Source: Neoehrlichia mikurensis (lineage in GTDB: Bacteria > Pseudomonadota > Alphaproteobacteria > Rickettsiales > Anaplasmataceae). From it: 64,000 bases of DNA. Position 1 is the first letter of the stretch; every line of letters starts with the position of its first letter. A program made the position numbers and the translations under genes. The stretch covers positions 372,001-436,000 of the forward strand of contig NZ_CP066557.1 of the NCBI RefSeq assembly GCF_019186785.1, in the 5' to 3' direction. The notes under the pieces were generated by a model. The model worked only from the letters and a program-made list of their open reading frames with translations. It made no database searches and was not told the DNA's origin. Below are positions 31,412 through 40,893 of this stretch, in pieces.

Positions 31412-32083
31412 ATGAATAGAGGCAAGTTATTTGATTTTATGAAAGCATTCATAAATCCACTTTTCCGTGATGAAACTTTAGAATGGATGTTACGTACTGA
31501 CACAAAGAATGACACCAATGAAACATCTCTCAATGAAAATACTCAATCTACCACACTTAATGACATAAAAAATAATTCCGAGGAAATTCTCAATGCTGAT
31601 GAAGCAATATTGCCAACTTTAAATGATTCCAAAAATAATACAGAATATACCATAGAATCTATAGAATTATCTGAAACTGAAGAAGAGAATATATCGCATG
31701 ATAGTACAGGAAGTAGTACTCTTGGCCAAGGTTCACAATCTGTTGCAATAACTATACAGCCTAAAGAACCACAGACAGAATCATCAACTGAAACTATACA
31801 AACTTCTGATATTACACCTGAAAAAGAAGAAGTAGTAGAATCAGTTACTTTGGATAATACACAGGTTTCTGATATTCAACAACCTCAACAAGATGATACA
31901 TTATCTAGCACAAAAAATACTGATGATGTCGATCACTTTATTTTAGTCAATGATATATCATCTAGCACAAAAAGTAGTAAAGGTGCAACTGAATCACAAA
32001 CAATTACTGACACAGTATCTGACTTACCACCAGAGTTATTATTAAATGTTGATGATGGCAATGATCACTTTTTCTTATTATAG
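31412..32083 (+). CDS. Acidic Ser/Thr-rich protein, candidate secreted protein
   Basis: A 223-residue protein of unknown family. Residues 1-28 are ordered and partly basic (MNRGKLFDFMKAFINPLFRD); the rest is strongly acidic and rich in Ser, Thr, Glu, Gln and Asn, so it is probably disordered. A short motif recurs: DDVDHFILVNDISSSTKSS near 172-190 and VDDGNDHFFLL at the C-terminus, and SSTK appears twice. No signal peptide or membrane segment. ATG 31412 has AAGG 10 bases upstream; an upstream frame to 31388 is not needed. It has its own promoter and a structured 3' region. The composition recalls ehrlichial secreted acidic proteins, which is inference only. Confidence 0.7.
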   Translation: MNRGKLFDFMKAFINPLFRDETLEWMLRTDTKNDTNETSLNENTQSTTLNDIKNNSEEILNADEAILPTLNDSKNNTEYTIESIELSETEEENISHDSTGSSTLGQGSQSVAITIQPKEPQTESSTETIQTSDITPEKEEVVESVTLDNTQVSDIQQPQQDDTLSSTKNTDDVDHFILVNDISSSTKSSKGATESQTITDTVSDLPPELLLNVDDGNDHFFLL

Positions 32084-32092
32084 GGGGATACA

Positions 32093-32157
32093 GTATTATT
32101 GCGTGGCAGGATTACATGGTAATTCTGCCCACTTGGGGTAGTACATTATAATAATAC
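32093..32157 (+). ncRNA. Structured 3' element after the acidic protein gene
   Basis: Nine bases past the stop begins a nested fold: an outer 8-bp stem (32093-32100 with 32150-32157) around an inner 11-bp stem with one G-T pair (32105-32115 with 32119-32129). The stretch is much more GC-rich than its surroundings. There is no T run after it, so it is not a standard terminator. It may be a 3' UTR stability element or a small RNA. Confidence 0.4.
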
Positions 32158-32201
32158 GAAACAAATTATCAGTTCATAATAAGGCAGTAATTATAGGATT
32201 G

Positions 32202-32294
32202 CTATCTACTAACAAAAACAAATATAACCAATGAGAGCCATTTATTATGCTTTTCTGAATGATCTTTTGCTATACAATTTAATACATAACTCAT
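32202..32294 (-). pseudogene. Decayed fragment A of a small gene family (LNCIAKD)
   Basis: A 30-codon minus-strand frame reads MSYVLNCIAKDHSEKHNKW and then SLVIFVFVSR. The frame stays open upstream of the ATG with KYLFE. It resembles two plus-strand pieces at 33.7-33.9 kb. No binding site is seen. I do not recognise the parent family. Confidence 0.55.
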
Positions 32295-32966
32295 TTCAAA
32301 TAAATACTTTAATATAATAAAATATATCATTACTATTATAATACAGCTATAATATACTCAATGTTGAATAAGATTTTTAAGTAACAAACAATAAAATGAT
32401 ATTTTCTTTTATATTAAAATATAATAATACGCATACCTTTGGAAGAAAAGCATAAAAAGGTAAATTGTATATAATTAACTGCTAATTAGTAATAAATTGA
32501 AGTATCAGTAGATTATGGTTCTATAGCATTACTACAAGTGATTAGTCTCAGTAAAGAATATGCTCTTATGTGATATAGATACTGTGATGCTTATTTTAGT
32601 ATTATCAGTGTAACTAGTGTTAATACCTTACAAAAGTATTTCTTCAGACAAGACATTATAAATTCAAATGTGTATCAGCTATGTTATATTTGCTCCTACA
32701 TTAGCTTACAAGTAACAGATTACTTCTTGTATAAGATAATTTATTATTTTACTTAGACATCATATCAAAAGTTTGCATAGCCTTTGAATTATAAATACAA
32801 AAATAACCACATTCCTATACAAAAAACATTTTTAAATTTATCTTTTTAAGCAGGAGAAGTATAAACCAAACAAATATACCTCCCCCACACAAAAAAGATA
32901 GACATTAATGCAGTATAATATATCTACAAATGCATTATATACTTAATAATTTACTAAATTTAGCTT
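32295..32966. other. AT-rich spacer in the accessory island
   Basis: No gene is supported between fragment A and the 89-residue gene, and I see no terminator at the end of either. Confidence 0.45.
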
Positions 32967-33236
32967 TTACACAATTGAAACTGCATCAACACTTTCTCCT
33001 ACTGGAAGAATACTATTCTCTCCCCCTTCTACAATCATGTCACTATGCTGTACATCTTCATGTTTAACATCACTAATACTACCTACGGGTTTATAAATGG
33101 TAAAAGGAATGAAATAAATATAACTACTCTCACATGGACATCCCTTACCTTCTTGAGAAGATATCTGATTATTTATCAAACTTAAATCAACAACATCTCC
33201 TTCATTATCTGCTACATTATTAATATTTTTATCCAT
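32967..33236 (-). CDS. Small acidic hypothetical protein
   Basis: An 89-residue protein I do not recognise. It is acidic, has a CPC motif (KGCPCESS, residues 32-39), a short hydrophobic patch (YIYFIPFTIYKPV, about 40-52) and an acidic tail. No signal peptide or clear membrane helix. The start is well supported: AGGAG lies 8 bases before the ATG. It sits in an island of accessory and decayed genes, so it may be a lineage-specific protein. Two cysteines so close together could bind metal or form a disulfide, but nothing else supports this. Confidence 0.55.
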   Translation of the reverse strand: MDKNINNVADNEGDVVDLSLINNQISSQEGKGCPCESSYIYFIPFTIYKPVGSISDVKHEDVQHSDMIVEGGENSILPVGESVDAVSIV

Positions 33237-33705
33237 AAGCTACACTCCTAATGTAAATTTACTACATATACCTACATATACTTATTAGCATTAAAAAATT
33301 ATAATTGCAACTCTGAATAATTGTATATGTACTTTTTAAATATAATAATGTATTTATAAAAATAACTAATGCATATAAACTACAATAAAGGAACCCATAC
33401 TTAAGCCCTATCTCAATAAAATATTAAATATAATGATTTCTTACATCATAACTCTAAACCCTGATATTCAGAAAGAGTTTTAGAAAATAACGTAACATCG
33501 GCATGATCAACCACTATAACTACTGCTGTATGAGTATACAATTAAGAGCTTTTTATGATATAATATATATATCAGATTAAAATGAATATTGTGCCATTCT
33601 TAACATAACCAAACATAGTTACTTCATAAGTAACGATACTCAATCTTTATACTCATTAAACTAAACATATCTTTTCTTTAAAGCAAGATTCTTTTACATA
33701 ACATA
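33237..33705. other. AT-rich spacer in the accessory island
   Basis: Upstream region of the 89-residue gene. No further gene or element is seen. Confidence 0.45.
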
Positions 33706-33778
33706 ATACACTATTAAATTGTATAGCAATGTAGAAGAGTATTATAAATGGCGCTCATTAATTACACCTATTTGTTAA
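33706..33778 (+). pseudogene. Decayed fragment B of the LNCIAKD family
   Basis: LLNCIA is followed by a small deletion and frame change, after which VEEYYKWRSLITPIC and a stop are readable. The order LNCIA then E-x-K-W-x-SL matches fragment A. It is too broken to be a gene. Confidence 0.5.
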
Positions 33779-33809
33779 TAAGATGATATATTTTATTATA
33801 TTTCTGCCT

Positions 33810-33941
33810 ATGAAAATTATAGTCTTTTCTTTTAATGTATTGTGGTCTTTTTATAGAGATAAAGCATTATTTAGAATGAATTATGCATTAAATTGTATAG
33901 CAAAAGATTATGTAGAAAAGTCTTATAAAAAATTTAAATAA
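33810..33941 (+). pseudogene. Fragment C of the LNCIAKD family (43-codon frame)
   Basis: An intact 43-codon frame starts MKIIVFSFNVLWSFYRDK and continues ALFRMNYALNCIAKD, then YVEKSYKKFK. It shares LFxMxYxLNCIAKD with fragment A and LNCIA with fragment B. It lacks the KWxSLI part and has no binding site upstream, so it is probably a relic, although a small working gene cannot be excluded. Confidence 0.45.
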
Positions 33942-34072
33942 TTTTATTAAAATCCTTAATTAGTTAATTAATACCTAAACAATTAAAATTATCAATACCT
34001 TCAACAAATACTCTAGCTAATAATAGCTAAACAAGTTTTTTAATATTGATCAATTATATGATAATATCATGA

Positions 34073-35149
34073 TTATATATTACTCTCTACAACATCTAGA
34101 ACATCAACTGTATCTTCTCCAAAAGTTAATGTATTTATCTTTTTAAGTTCATAACAATGTTGTAAACTGACAATATCTAAGTTATTTATCGATGAAATAC
34201 CTTCATTGCCAAATAATTTATTAGCCCTGCACCATAGTAGTTTATCAACTAATTTTTCCTTAAATAATTCAGTGATCAAAGTTCCACCACCTTCAACAAA
34301 CAATCTCGTTATACCTATCTCAACAAGTTTTTTCATAGCATCTATAAAAAAATTATCACTTTGTATTAATAAATACCTTACATGTTTTAATCTTATACCC
34401 ACATCACGATCGGTGAGTATATAAGTTGGTATCATATTAGCAGTTTTAATTATGTTATAATTATCATTAAGTTTAGCAAACCTATCAATTATTACTCTAA
34501 TAGGTGAATATTTCTCAAGTCCAGGTAGCCTACAATCTAACATTGGATTATCTAAAACTACAGTATTACTTCCTACCATTATTGCATCATACATAGACCG
34601 TTGTCTATGCACCCAATTCCTCGTCAATTGGTTAGTAATCCATACACTTTGGTTAGGTAAAGCTATTTTTCCATCAAGAGTAGTAGCTATTTTTACTGTA
34701 ATAAAAGGCCTGTTTTTTATTTTACTATAAATGAATCCTATATTTAGTTTATCTGCTTGTTCACACATTACACCATGCAACACCTCTAATCCTGCTTCTT
34801 TAAGTACTCTTATCCCATTTCCTGACACCCGTTTATCAAGATCTTTACTTGCTATTACAACTCTACTAATACCTGCATTTACCAATTTTAAAGTGCAAGG
34901 CCCAGTATTACCATAATGACAACATGGCTCTAAAGTAACATATGCAGTTGCACCTTTTGATAAAGATCCTGCATGATTAATAGCTATTGTTTCAGCATGA
35001 GGTCTTCCACCTTCTTGAGTCCATCCTCGTCCTACCACTACATTAGAATTTACTATAACACATCCTACTGCAGGATTAGGATATACATTTCCTAATCCAC
35101 GTCTTGCAAGACGTAATGCCATTAACATAAATTTTTCATCATAATCCAT
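34073..35149 (-). CDS. ribD: Riboflavin biosynthesis deaminase/reductase RibD
   Basis: RibD carries out two steps of riboflavin synthesis: deamination of the pyrimidinone and NADPH-dependent reduction of the ribosyl side chain. From ATG 35149 the protein has 358 residues. The deaminase domain (about 1-145) shows the zinc site HAETIAI near 50-56 and PCCHYGNTGPC near 75-85. The reductase domain (about 146-358) starts RPFITVKIATTLDGKIALP and includes FVEGGGTLITELF. I choose ATG 35149 because AAGAG lies 10 bases upstream; a GTG at 35179 would add 10 residues. It is divergent from grpE. Riboflavin synthesis is retained in Ehrlichia. Confidence 0.95.
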   Translation of the reverse strand: MDYDEKFMLMALRLARRGLGNVYPNPAVGCVIVNSNVVVGRGWTQEGGRPHAETIAINHAGSLSKGATAYVTLEPCCHYGNTGPCTLKLVNAGISRVVIASKDLDKRVSGNGIRVLKEAGLEVLHGVMCEQADKLNIGFIYSKIKNRPFITVKIATTLDGKIALPNQSVWITNQLTRNWVHRQRSMYDAIMVGSNTVVLDNPMLDCRLPGLEKYSPIRVIIDRFAKLNDNYNIIKTANMIPTYILTDRDVGIRLKHVRYLLIQSDNFFIDAMKKLVEIGITRLFVEGGGTLITELFKEKLVDKLLWCRANKLFGNEGISSINNLDIVSLQHCYELKKINTLTFGEDTVDVLDVVESNI

Positions 35150-35242
35150 ATATGAAATACTCTTATAATGTTTTAGCACTTGATATTTTCATGTAATATT
35201 ACTATATTCTCTTTAAGTTCATGTATAAAAAGTTTTAAAGCC

Positions 35243-35881
35243 ATGTCCACAGAAAACTCACAAAATAATACAGATACTAATTTAGGTGATACTACTAGTA
35301 GTACACATACTCCTCAAAATAATAAGACACATGATAAGGCTACACAACATCCTACAAAAAATCATAAAGAAACTAAGAAATTTACATCAAATATTAATAA
35401 ATCACCTAACAAAATTGCAGAGAACTTCGCAGAATTAGAGCAATTAAAATCTCAACTAGATCATGTTAAGTCTCAATTTCATCTCGCAGTTGCAGATAAA
35501 GAAAATATTAAGCGCCTCATGAAGCAAAATATTGATGATGCAGTTGATCGCGCAATGTCCAATTTTATACGAGAAATCCTAGTATCTTGTGACAATCTTG
35601 AAAATGCTATACAAAACCTGAAAGAAGATGATAGTATCCATGAAGGTATTTCCATGACATGGAAAGAACTAGTTAATACTCTAGAGCGTAATGATATAAA
35701 AAGAATGTATCCTTTAGAAGAAAAATTTAATCCTCAATTCCACAAAGCTGTATCACAAATCATAAATGATGACAATCCTTCTGGTACTATTTTAAAGGTT
35801 ATACAGCCTGGTTATACTTTTAAAGCAAAGTTAATACGTCCAGCATCAGTAATAATTTCAAAAACAAGTAAAGAGGAATGA
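35243..35881 (+). CDS. grpE: Nucleotide exchange factor GrpE
   Basis: GrpE releases ADP from DnaK in the Hsp70 chaperone cycle. The 212 residues from ATG 35243 split into a polar, Thr/Asn-rich disordered head (residues 1-55), a long coiled coil (about 60-120, LEQLKSQLDHVKSQFHLA and RAMSNFIREILVSCDNLENA), and the C-terminal beta domain with the family text EKFNPQFHKAVSQI and VIQPGYTFKAKLIRPASVIIS. The head is longer than in many GrpE proteins. The stop overlaps the trpS start as ATGA, so the two are translationally coupled. An open frame back to 35180 begins within the divergent ribD upstream region and is not needed. Confidence 0.95.
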   Translation: MSTENSQNNTDTNLGDTTSSTHTPQNNKTHDKATQHPTKNHKETKKFTSNINKSPNKIAENFAELEQLKSQLDHVKSQFHLAVADKENIKRLMKQNIDDAVDRAMSNFIREILVSCDNLENAIQNLKEDDSIHEGISMTWKELVNTLERNDIKRMYPLEEKFNPQFHKAVSQIINDDNPSGTILKVIQPGYTFKAKLIRPASVIISKTSKEE

Positions 35882-36867
35882 GTTTACCTGTCGTTTTATC
35901 AGGTATACAACCAAGCGGTACTATACATTTAGGTAATTATTTGGGTGCAGTACGTAATTGGGTAGAAATACAAAATTCTTATTCTTGCTTTTTTTGTATA
36001 GCTGATTTGCATGCATTAACTTCAAGGCATGATACAAAAAGCCTTTTGTTTAATACTATGAAGCTTCTTGCTACATATTTAGCATGTGGAATAGATCCTC
36101 ATAATGCAATAATTTTTACCCAATCTCACATATCTGAGCATACAGAATTATGTTGGTTATTAAGTTGTATAACGCCTCTTGGATGGCTTAATAGAATGAC
36201 TCAATTCAAAGAAAAAGGTCAAAGTGCCAGTTCTCTGGGATTATATAGCTATCCAGTATTAATGGCTGCTGATATCCTACTATATAAAACAAATTTTGTA
36301 CCTGTGGGAAGTGATCAACAACAACATTTAGAATTAGCAAGAGATATTGCAAAAACTTTTAACACTTTATACAATACAGAGTATTTTCAAGTGCCATCAC
36401 CTATAATCTATAATAATACTGCAAGAATTATGAGTCTAAAAAATGGCACAAAAAAAATGAGTAAATCTGACGCATCTGATTACTCTCGTATTAACCTTGA
36501 CGATGAGGATAACGTAATATTGCAAAAAATAACAAAAGCAACAACTGATTCTATATTAGGATTCGAATTTGATACTTTAAAAAATAGGCCAGAAATCAAC
36601 AACCTAATAAATATATATTCAAACTTAGCTGATATACCAAAAGAAAAATTATGCAGTATAATAAGCAACTATAATACCCAAAAATTTAAAAATATGCTGT
36701 TAGAGATGATAATTCATAAGATTACTCCTATTAGAAAAAAAATTAAGGAATTGCTTAGCGATATACCATATCTTAAAACAATACTCAACAATGGGAATGA
36801 GCAAGCAAAATTCATCGCACATACACATATAAAAGAAATCAAATATATTATTGGTTTTTACACATAA
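35878..36867 (+). CDS. trpS: Tryptophanyl-tRNA synthetase
   Basis: TrpS charges tRNA-Trp. The 329-residue class I synthetase shows the HIGH-type motif PSGTIHLGNYLGA at residues 12-24 and the KMSKS-type motif KKMSKSDAS near 193-201, with the tryptophan-site text PVLMAADILLYKTNFVPVGSDQQQHLELARDIA between them. The length matches the bacterial family. The start overlaps the grpE stop by four bases (ATGA). No unusual residues are seen in the motifs. Confidence 0.97.
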   Translation: MSLPVVLSGIQPSGTIHLGNYLGAVRNWVEIQNSYSCFFCIADLHALTSRHDTKSLLFNTMKLLATYLACGIDPHNAIIFTQSHISEHTELCWLLSCITPLGWLNRMTQFKEKGQSASSLGLYSYPVLMAADILLYKTNFVPVGSDQQQHLELARDIAKTFNTLYNTEYFQVPSPIIYNNTARIMSLKNGTKKMSKSDASDYSRINLDDEDNVILQKITKATTDSILGFEFDTLKNRPEINNLINIYSNLADIPKEKLCSIISNYNTQKFKNMLLEMIIHKITPIRKKIKELLSDIPYLKTILNNGNEQAKFIAHTHIKEIKYIIGFYT

Positions 36868-37198
36868 TCTTACATTAATAATATTCTTATAAAGTGATAA
36901 AATATAATGTTTCATATATCTAAACAGTACTTAAAGATTTTATAAAAATACACTTATCTTTAAAATAAACACACATAAGTAATTTTTTAATAAGTTTACT
37001 CAATAAAAGCATCACCAACTAAATATAGTTTAACATTATATAAGTAAAATTATCCGTTTTATGTGCAGAATTAAAAATTTTGTTAATTTCACTTATAATA
37101 TCATAATTCTCTTAAATAACAGTTTTACACTACAATAACTCATAATAACAAATATTATATTTATTCACTGGTGATTCATATATTTGTAGCCAAAGCTC
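36868..37198. other. Spacer between convergent trpS and murC
   Basis: Some 330 bases without a gene or a convincing terminator. Confidence 0.5.
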
Positions 37199-38596
37199 TC
37201 AAACATAAAAGGCTTTTAATCTTTGTATAACATCATAAAAAATATTTGTAATATTACCTGCACCCATAGCAATTACTACATCACCTTCCTGAGCAATAAT
37301 ACTTAAGAAATCCGCTATTTCTGCAGAGGTATTCATAAGTACAATATTATGAAATCCCTGGTTTTTTGTTGAATTTATTAAATCATTACTACTAAAGTGT
37401 AATATTTCCCCTTCACCTGCTGCATACACATTTGTTAAAATAACATAATCACATTTTGTAAAAACACGAATAAAATCATTAAAAAAGTATTTTATACGTG
37501 TAAATCTATGAGGTTGTATAATACCTATAACTTTTCCTTTTGCAATACAAGATGCTGACAATAAAGATGCTTCTATTTCAGTAGGATGATGGGCATAATC
37601 ATCAATAAACTTTATCCCCATGATTTCCTCTAATAAAGAAAACCTTCTTTGAACACCAAGAAAATTTTCAACACCTTTTATAGCATCTTTTATCGAAATA
37701 CCTAATCCTATAGCAACTGATATCGCCGCAGCAGCATTCTTAACATTATGATAACCAATAATAGGCAACTTTATATTTGTATATAGTCCACATTGTATCC
37801 CAAAAGATACCATAATATCAAAAATAATTAAATTATACTCTTGCCGTATGTTAAAGGCATAAACATAATTATCACTGGAAAATCCATATGTAATTTTATT
37901 ACAAGAAATATTGTACAGTAAATTAGCACCTATATTATCTGGCAATACAATAAAGCCTTTTTTAGATACACCTTTCAAAAATTTCAAAAAAGCATTTTCT
38001 ATGGCATTATAACTCTTATAATAATCAAGATGTTCCAAATCAATGTTTGTAATAACTGCTACATCACAGGAAATATTCATCATTTTTCCATCAGATTCAT
38101 CAACCTCAATAATTAACCAATCTCCTTTACCTATTTTGATATTATTATTATAACTATTTGCAACACCACCTATTAATACTGTAGGATCCATCCCAGCATA
38201 ATCAAGAATAGATGATATTAGCCCAGTAGTTGTTGTTTTGCCATGCGATCCAACAATACATACAACACGTTTTAAACGTAAAAAATACAATAACAGATCT
38301 ACTCTATGTAAGACAATTTTACTAGATATAACTGCTGTACAAAATTCAACATTATCACTTTTAATGGCACTAGAGTAAACTACAACATGAGCGTCTTTGA
38401 CATAGCTATGATGATGACCAACAAAAACAATAATACCTTTTTTAACTAACTTTTCAGTATTATCATTAATATTAACATCACTACCCTGTACTATATACCC
38501 ATAACTATACACAAGCTGAGCTAAAGCACTCATCCCTATGCCACCAATTCCAATAAAATGAAATACTGTATAAGAAGAAAAAACTTCCGAGAGCAT
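37199..38596 (-). CDS. murC: UDP-N-acetylmuramate--L-alanine ligase
   Basis: MurC adds L-Ala to UDP-MurNAc, the first peptide step of peptidoglycan precursor synthesis, in the cytoplasm. From ATG 38596 the protein has 465 residues. The N-terminal Rossmann motif FIGIGGIGMSALAQL lies near 13-27, the ATP loop GSHGKTTTTGLI near 112-123, and the central and C-terminal ligase domains carry VDESDGKMMN, NIDLEHLDYY and DDYAHHPTEIEA. A frame open to 38644 would run into tRNA-Ser and is rejected. With rodA and dapE here, it shows that precursor genes for a cell wall or a wall-like polymer are kept. Confidence 0.96.
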   Translation of the reverse strand: MLSEVFSSYTVFHFIGIGGIGMSALAQLVYSYGYIVQGSDVNINDNTEKLVKKGIIVFVGHHHSYVKDAHVVVYSSAIKSDNVEFCTAVISSKIVLHRVDLLLYFLRLKRVVCIVGSHGKTTTTGLISSILDYAGMDPTVLIGGVANSYNNNIKIGKGDWLIIEVDESDGKMMNISCDVAVITNIDLEHLDYYKSYNAIENAFLKFLKGVSKKGFIVLPDNIGANLLYNISCNKITYGFSSDNYVYAFNIRQEYNLIIFDIMVSFGIQCGLYTNIKLPIIGYHNVKNAAAAISVAIGLGISIKDAIKGVENFLGVQRRFSLLEEIMGIKFIDDYAHHPTEIEASLLSASCIAKGKVIGIIQPHRFTRIKYFFNDFIRVFTKCDYVILTNVYAAGEGEILHFSSNDLINSTKNQGFHNIVLMNTSAEIADFLSIIAQEGDVVIAMGAGNITNIFYDVIQRLKAFYV

Positions 38597-38619
38597 ATTT
38601 ATCTTATCTACAACACATA

Positions 38620-38707
38620 CGGACGGAGTGGGATTTGAACCCACGGTACGCTATTAACGTACGTCAGTTTTCAAGACTGGTGCCTTAAACCACTCGGCCA
38701 TCCGTCC
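38620..38707 (-). tRNA. tRNA-Ser (TGA)
   Basis: The 88-base gene on the minus strand has acceptor stem GGACGGA/TCCGTCC with discriminator G, anticodon loop CTTGAAA with anticodon TGA, and the long variable arm typical of serine tRNAs (ACGTACGTTAATAGCGTACCG). The T arm has GGTTCAAATCC. CCA is not encoded. It lies 23 bases upstream of murC on the same strand. Confidence 0.97.
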
Positions 38708-39626
38708 ACATCACTTGTAACATAATCTTTAAGAATACGCAATAATTACCATTATTTATTCATCATATATAACTTATCAACTAAGTAGTACAATCTTGAA
38801 TAAGAATATAGAACTTTACAATTATGTTAACACAAATTTCATATCTGATATTACGCTTCATTAACTACCTATTTGAAAATTTTCTTATACAATTTATACT
38901 TAATTCTTATTAAAAAACTTACAAATTATTTATTATAAATTTTACCCATAAGATAACTTACACATTACCTATGTAATTAATCCAGTATATTACAATACTA
39001 TATAAAACAAAATATACTTCAAAAGTACTTAAACATGTACAACATTTTTCTACGCAAAAATAATATTTAATTAAAATTATTTATTAATAGACATTATATA
39101 TAAAGATAATTCTTAAATTTAACAATAATTGCTTTCTTGTAATTCACAATAATGTTTTAATAACAGCATATATAGTAATTTAAATAATGAATAAAACATA
39201 TAATAACTGAAAAATTAAATTTAAAGTTTTATAAATTTTACATGAGAGAACAACATGTATAGATGTATTATCCACCTATAAATTTACAATTTTGCAAGAA
39301 TTGATTTTTATGATAATGGATGTAAACACTATTATTTACAAAAATATTAATATCTTTAATATTTCACACTTCCCAATAATTTTCTCCTACCTATTGTTTG
39401 CAACCCTTTTACAATATTAATAAGCAATTTAAATTTTTTTGATCTTATAAACGTTTTTTTATAATACATGAAAATAAAATACTGCTGTGAATATAAAACT
39501 ACACATTTACCTACCACTTTTTAGCATTATTAGAAACAGTAATTTCTTTACTATCGTATTTAAAATCTTGCTTTATATACTAAACAAATATATAATTAAT
39601 TGAAGTTAATATCTAAGGGATCAATT
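38708..39626. other. AT-rich spacer before the five-gene array
   Basis: More than 900 bases without a supported gene. It marks the left edge of the array. I see no clear promoter and no paralogue remnant. Confidence 0.5.
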
Positions 39627-39950
39627 ATGCATGATATCATAGTACACATGAGTGACGTTAATACAAGTAATTTTAAAATGAATAAGGGTAATTTTACTAT
39701 TACTAATGGAGACATTACTGTTGAGTCTCATATGCACCAATCTATAGCTGATGCTCCTGATTACTGTAACTTAACAATTAAAAATGATAATGCTTCATCA
39801 GAACTCACCAATCTAACAATAGATCGATTACAACTAGACTTACTCAACAATCAGATAGATATCACTTTCTCCACTCCTCATTTAAATGAGCATTATAATA
39901 ATATCAGTGATATATTTACATCACAAGGTTTTACAATTGATATCATATAA
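39627..39950 (+). CDS. Array paralogue 1, unknown function
   Basis: A 107-residue protein, first of five short related proteins on the same strand. Text typical of the family is SDVNTSNFKMNKGNFTITNG and DLLNNQIDITFSTPH; it is the most divergent and shortest member. It appears all-beta, acidic and Asn-rich, without signal peptide or membrane helix. ATG 39627 has AAGGG 7 bases upstream, which is a good site; a TTG at 39600 is not needed. The lack of secretion signal would fit cytoplasmic location or export by a type I or IV system, which I cannot tell apart here. Confidence 0.65.
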   Translation: MHDIIVHMSDVNTSNFKMNKGNFTITNGDITVESHMHQSIADAPDYCNLTIKNDNASSELTNLTIDRLQLDLLNNQIDITFSTPHLNEHYNNISDIFTSQGFTIDII

Positions 39951-40442
39951 ACTATGTAAATATTAAAAAAAGCAGTAATTTGTGTTCGTTATTATTTTAT
40001 AAGGGGTTATGTAGTTACTATTTATGGTAGTAACTTTAGCTTGTTAAAATAATAAAGGATGTAATGTTTTACACTAATATAATAAAGGGTAGTTGGTATC
40101 ATTTAGTTCATAAAATATTCAAGAAGTAGATTAGTGTATATAAGGTTAATGTTGTATATTTGTTGTTACTAGTTGCTAATATAATAAAGGTTACTTATGG
40201 ATACATTTAAGTATATGCAATTTTGCATTAACATAAGTAATCTTATTATTAAGTTAATCTATAAAAGTTATCCACCTAACATATAAAATATTATTATGTA
40301 ATAAAGTTAAGAATAGTAAGCAATTCAGCGTATAAATGTTATCGTATTTTAAAGCATACTTTTTATTACTTTTATGTATCTTCATTAAAATTTAACATCT
40401 ATTGTTTATATCTTTCTCCTTTAAAGTAATAAAGGTCATAAT
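39951..40442. other. Array spacer with repeated ATAATAAAGG leader element
   Basis: The element AATAATAAAGG or TATAATAAAGG recurs at about 40049, 40077 and 40179, and again as TAATAAAGG directly before the paralogue 2 start. Two of these are followed at normal spacing by ATG (40062, 20 codons; 40197, 29 codons), but neither short frame resembles the paralogues. A 7-bp hairpin (GTTACTA/TAGTAAC) lies at about 40013-40033. TTTAACATCT is at 40391-40400. Confidence 0.5.
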
Positions 40443-40838
40443 ATGATGGATTCACATTACAATAGCTCCCAGGACATAGATCCAGCAGATTATTTACATG
40501 TTGGCATGCATCTACAAAATATTAATTACATACATTTAGAAAATAACAATTTAAAAATTAATAATGCAGTTGCAAATATTGAATTTAATGATATTAATAG
40601 TAATACAAATTTTAATGTTGAAATGGATGATCACACATTAACTATAAAAAATGCACATATTGTACACAGTATGATAAATATGTACGATAAAAATTATGAT
40701 GCAGTGGTAACAGCAGAATTAGAAGATGTACAGTATGATAAAACACCTATTACTCAATCCATAAATCAACGAAATAATGCTTCATTTATAACAGTAATAC
40801 CTATGGCTGGTTTTCTAAAAAATCTACCAATTAATTAA
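40443..40838 (+). CDS. Array paralogue 2, unknown function
   Basis: A 131-residue member of the array family. Its core matches the others: LQNINYIHLENNNLKINNA, then MDDHTLTIKNAHIVHS, then INMYDKNYDAVVTAEL, then VQYDKTPITQSI and NNASFITVIP. The pattern shared with paralogues 3-5 is a beta-strand stretch, HTLxxxNA, an xDKxFxxxx stretch, and YDxxP followed by a strand near the C-terminus. No signal peptide. The start is preceded by AAAGG at 7 bases. A hairpin follows 30 bases after the stop. Confidence 0.7.
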   Translation: MMDSHYNSSQDIDPADYLHVGMHLQNINYIHLENNNLKINNAVANIEFNDINSNTNFNVEMDDHTLTIKNAHIVHSMINMYDKNYDAVVTAELEDVQYDKTPITQSINQRNNASFITVIPMAGFLKNLPIN

Positions 40839-40868
40839 TACATTAAATAAAAAATACAATTTAAAAAT

Positions 40869-40893
40869 AGCTACGGTTTAAATAACCGTAGCT
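40869..40893 (+). terminator. Array hairpin 1 (AGCTACGG family)
   Basis: A perfect 10-bp stem AGCTACGGTT/AACCGTAGCT with a 5-base loop, followed by TATTCTT. It is 30 bases after paralogue 2. The same core recurs after paralogues 3 and 4. Confidence 0.65.

Noticed and set aside
38597..38644. Longer murC start at 38644
   Set aside because: It would overlap the tRNA-Ser gene and adds residues not typical of MurC.
40062..40286. Short frames of 20 and 29 codons after AAAGG elements
   Set aside because: They have good binding sites but no similarity to the paralogues and are too short to support as genes.
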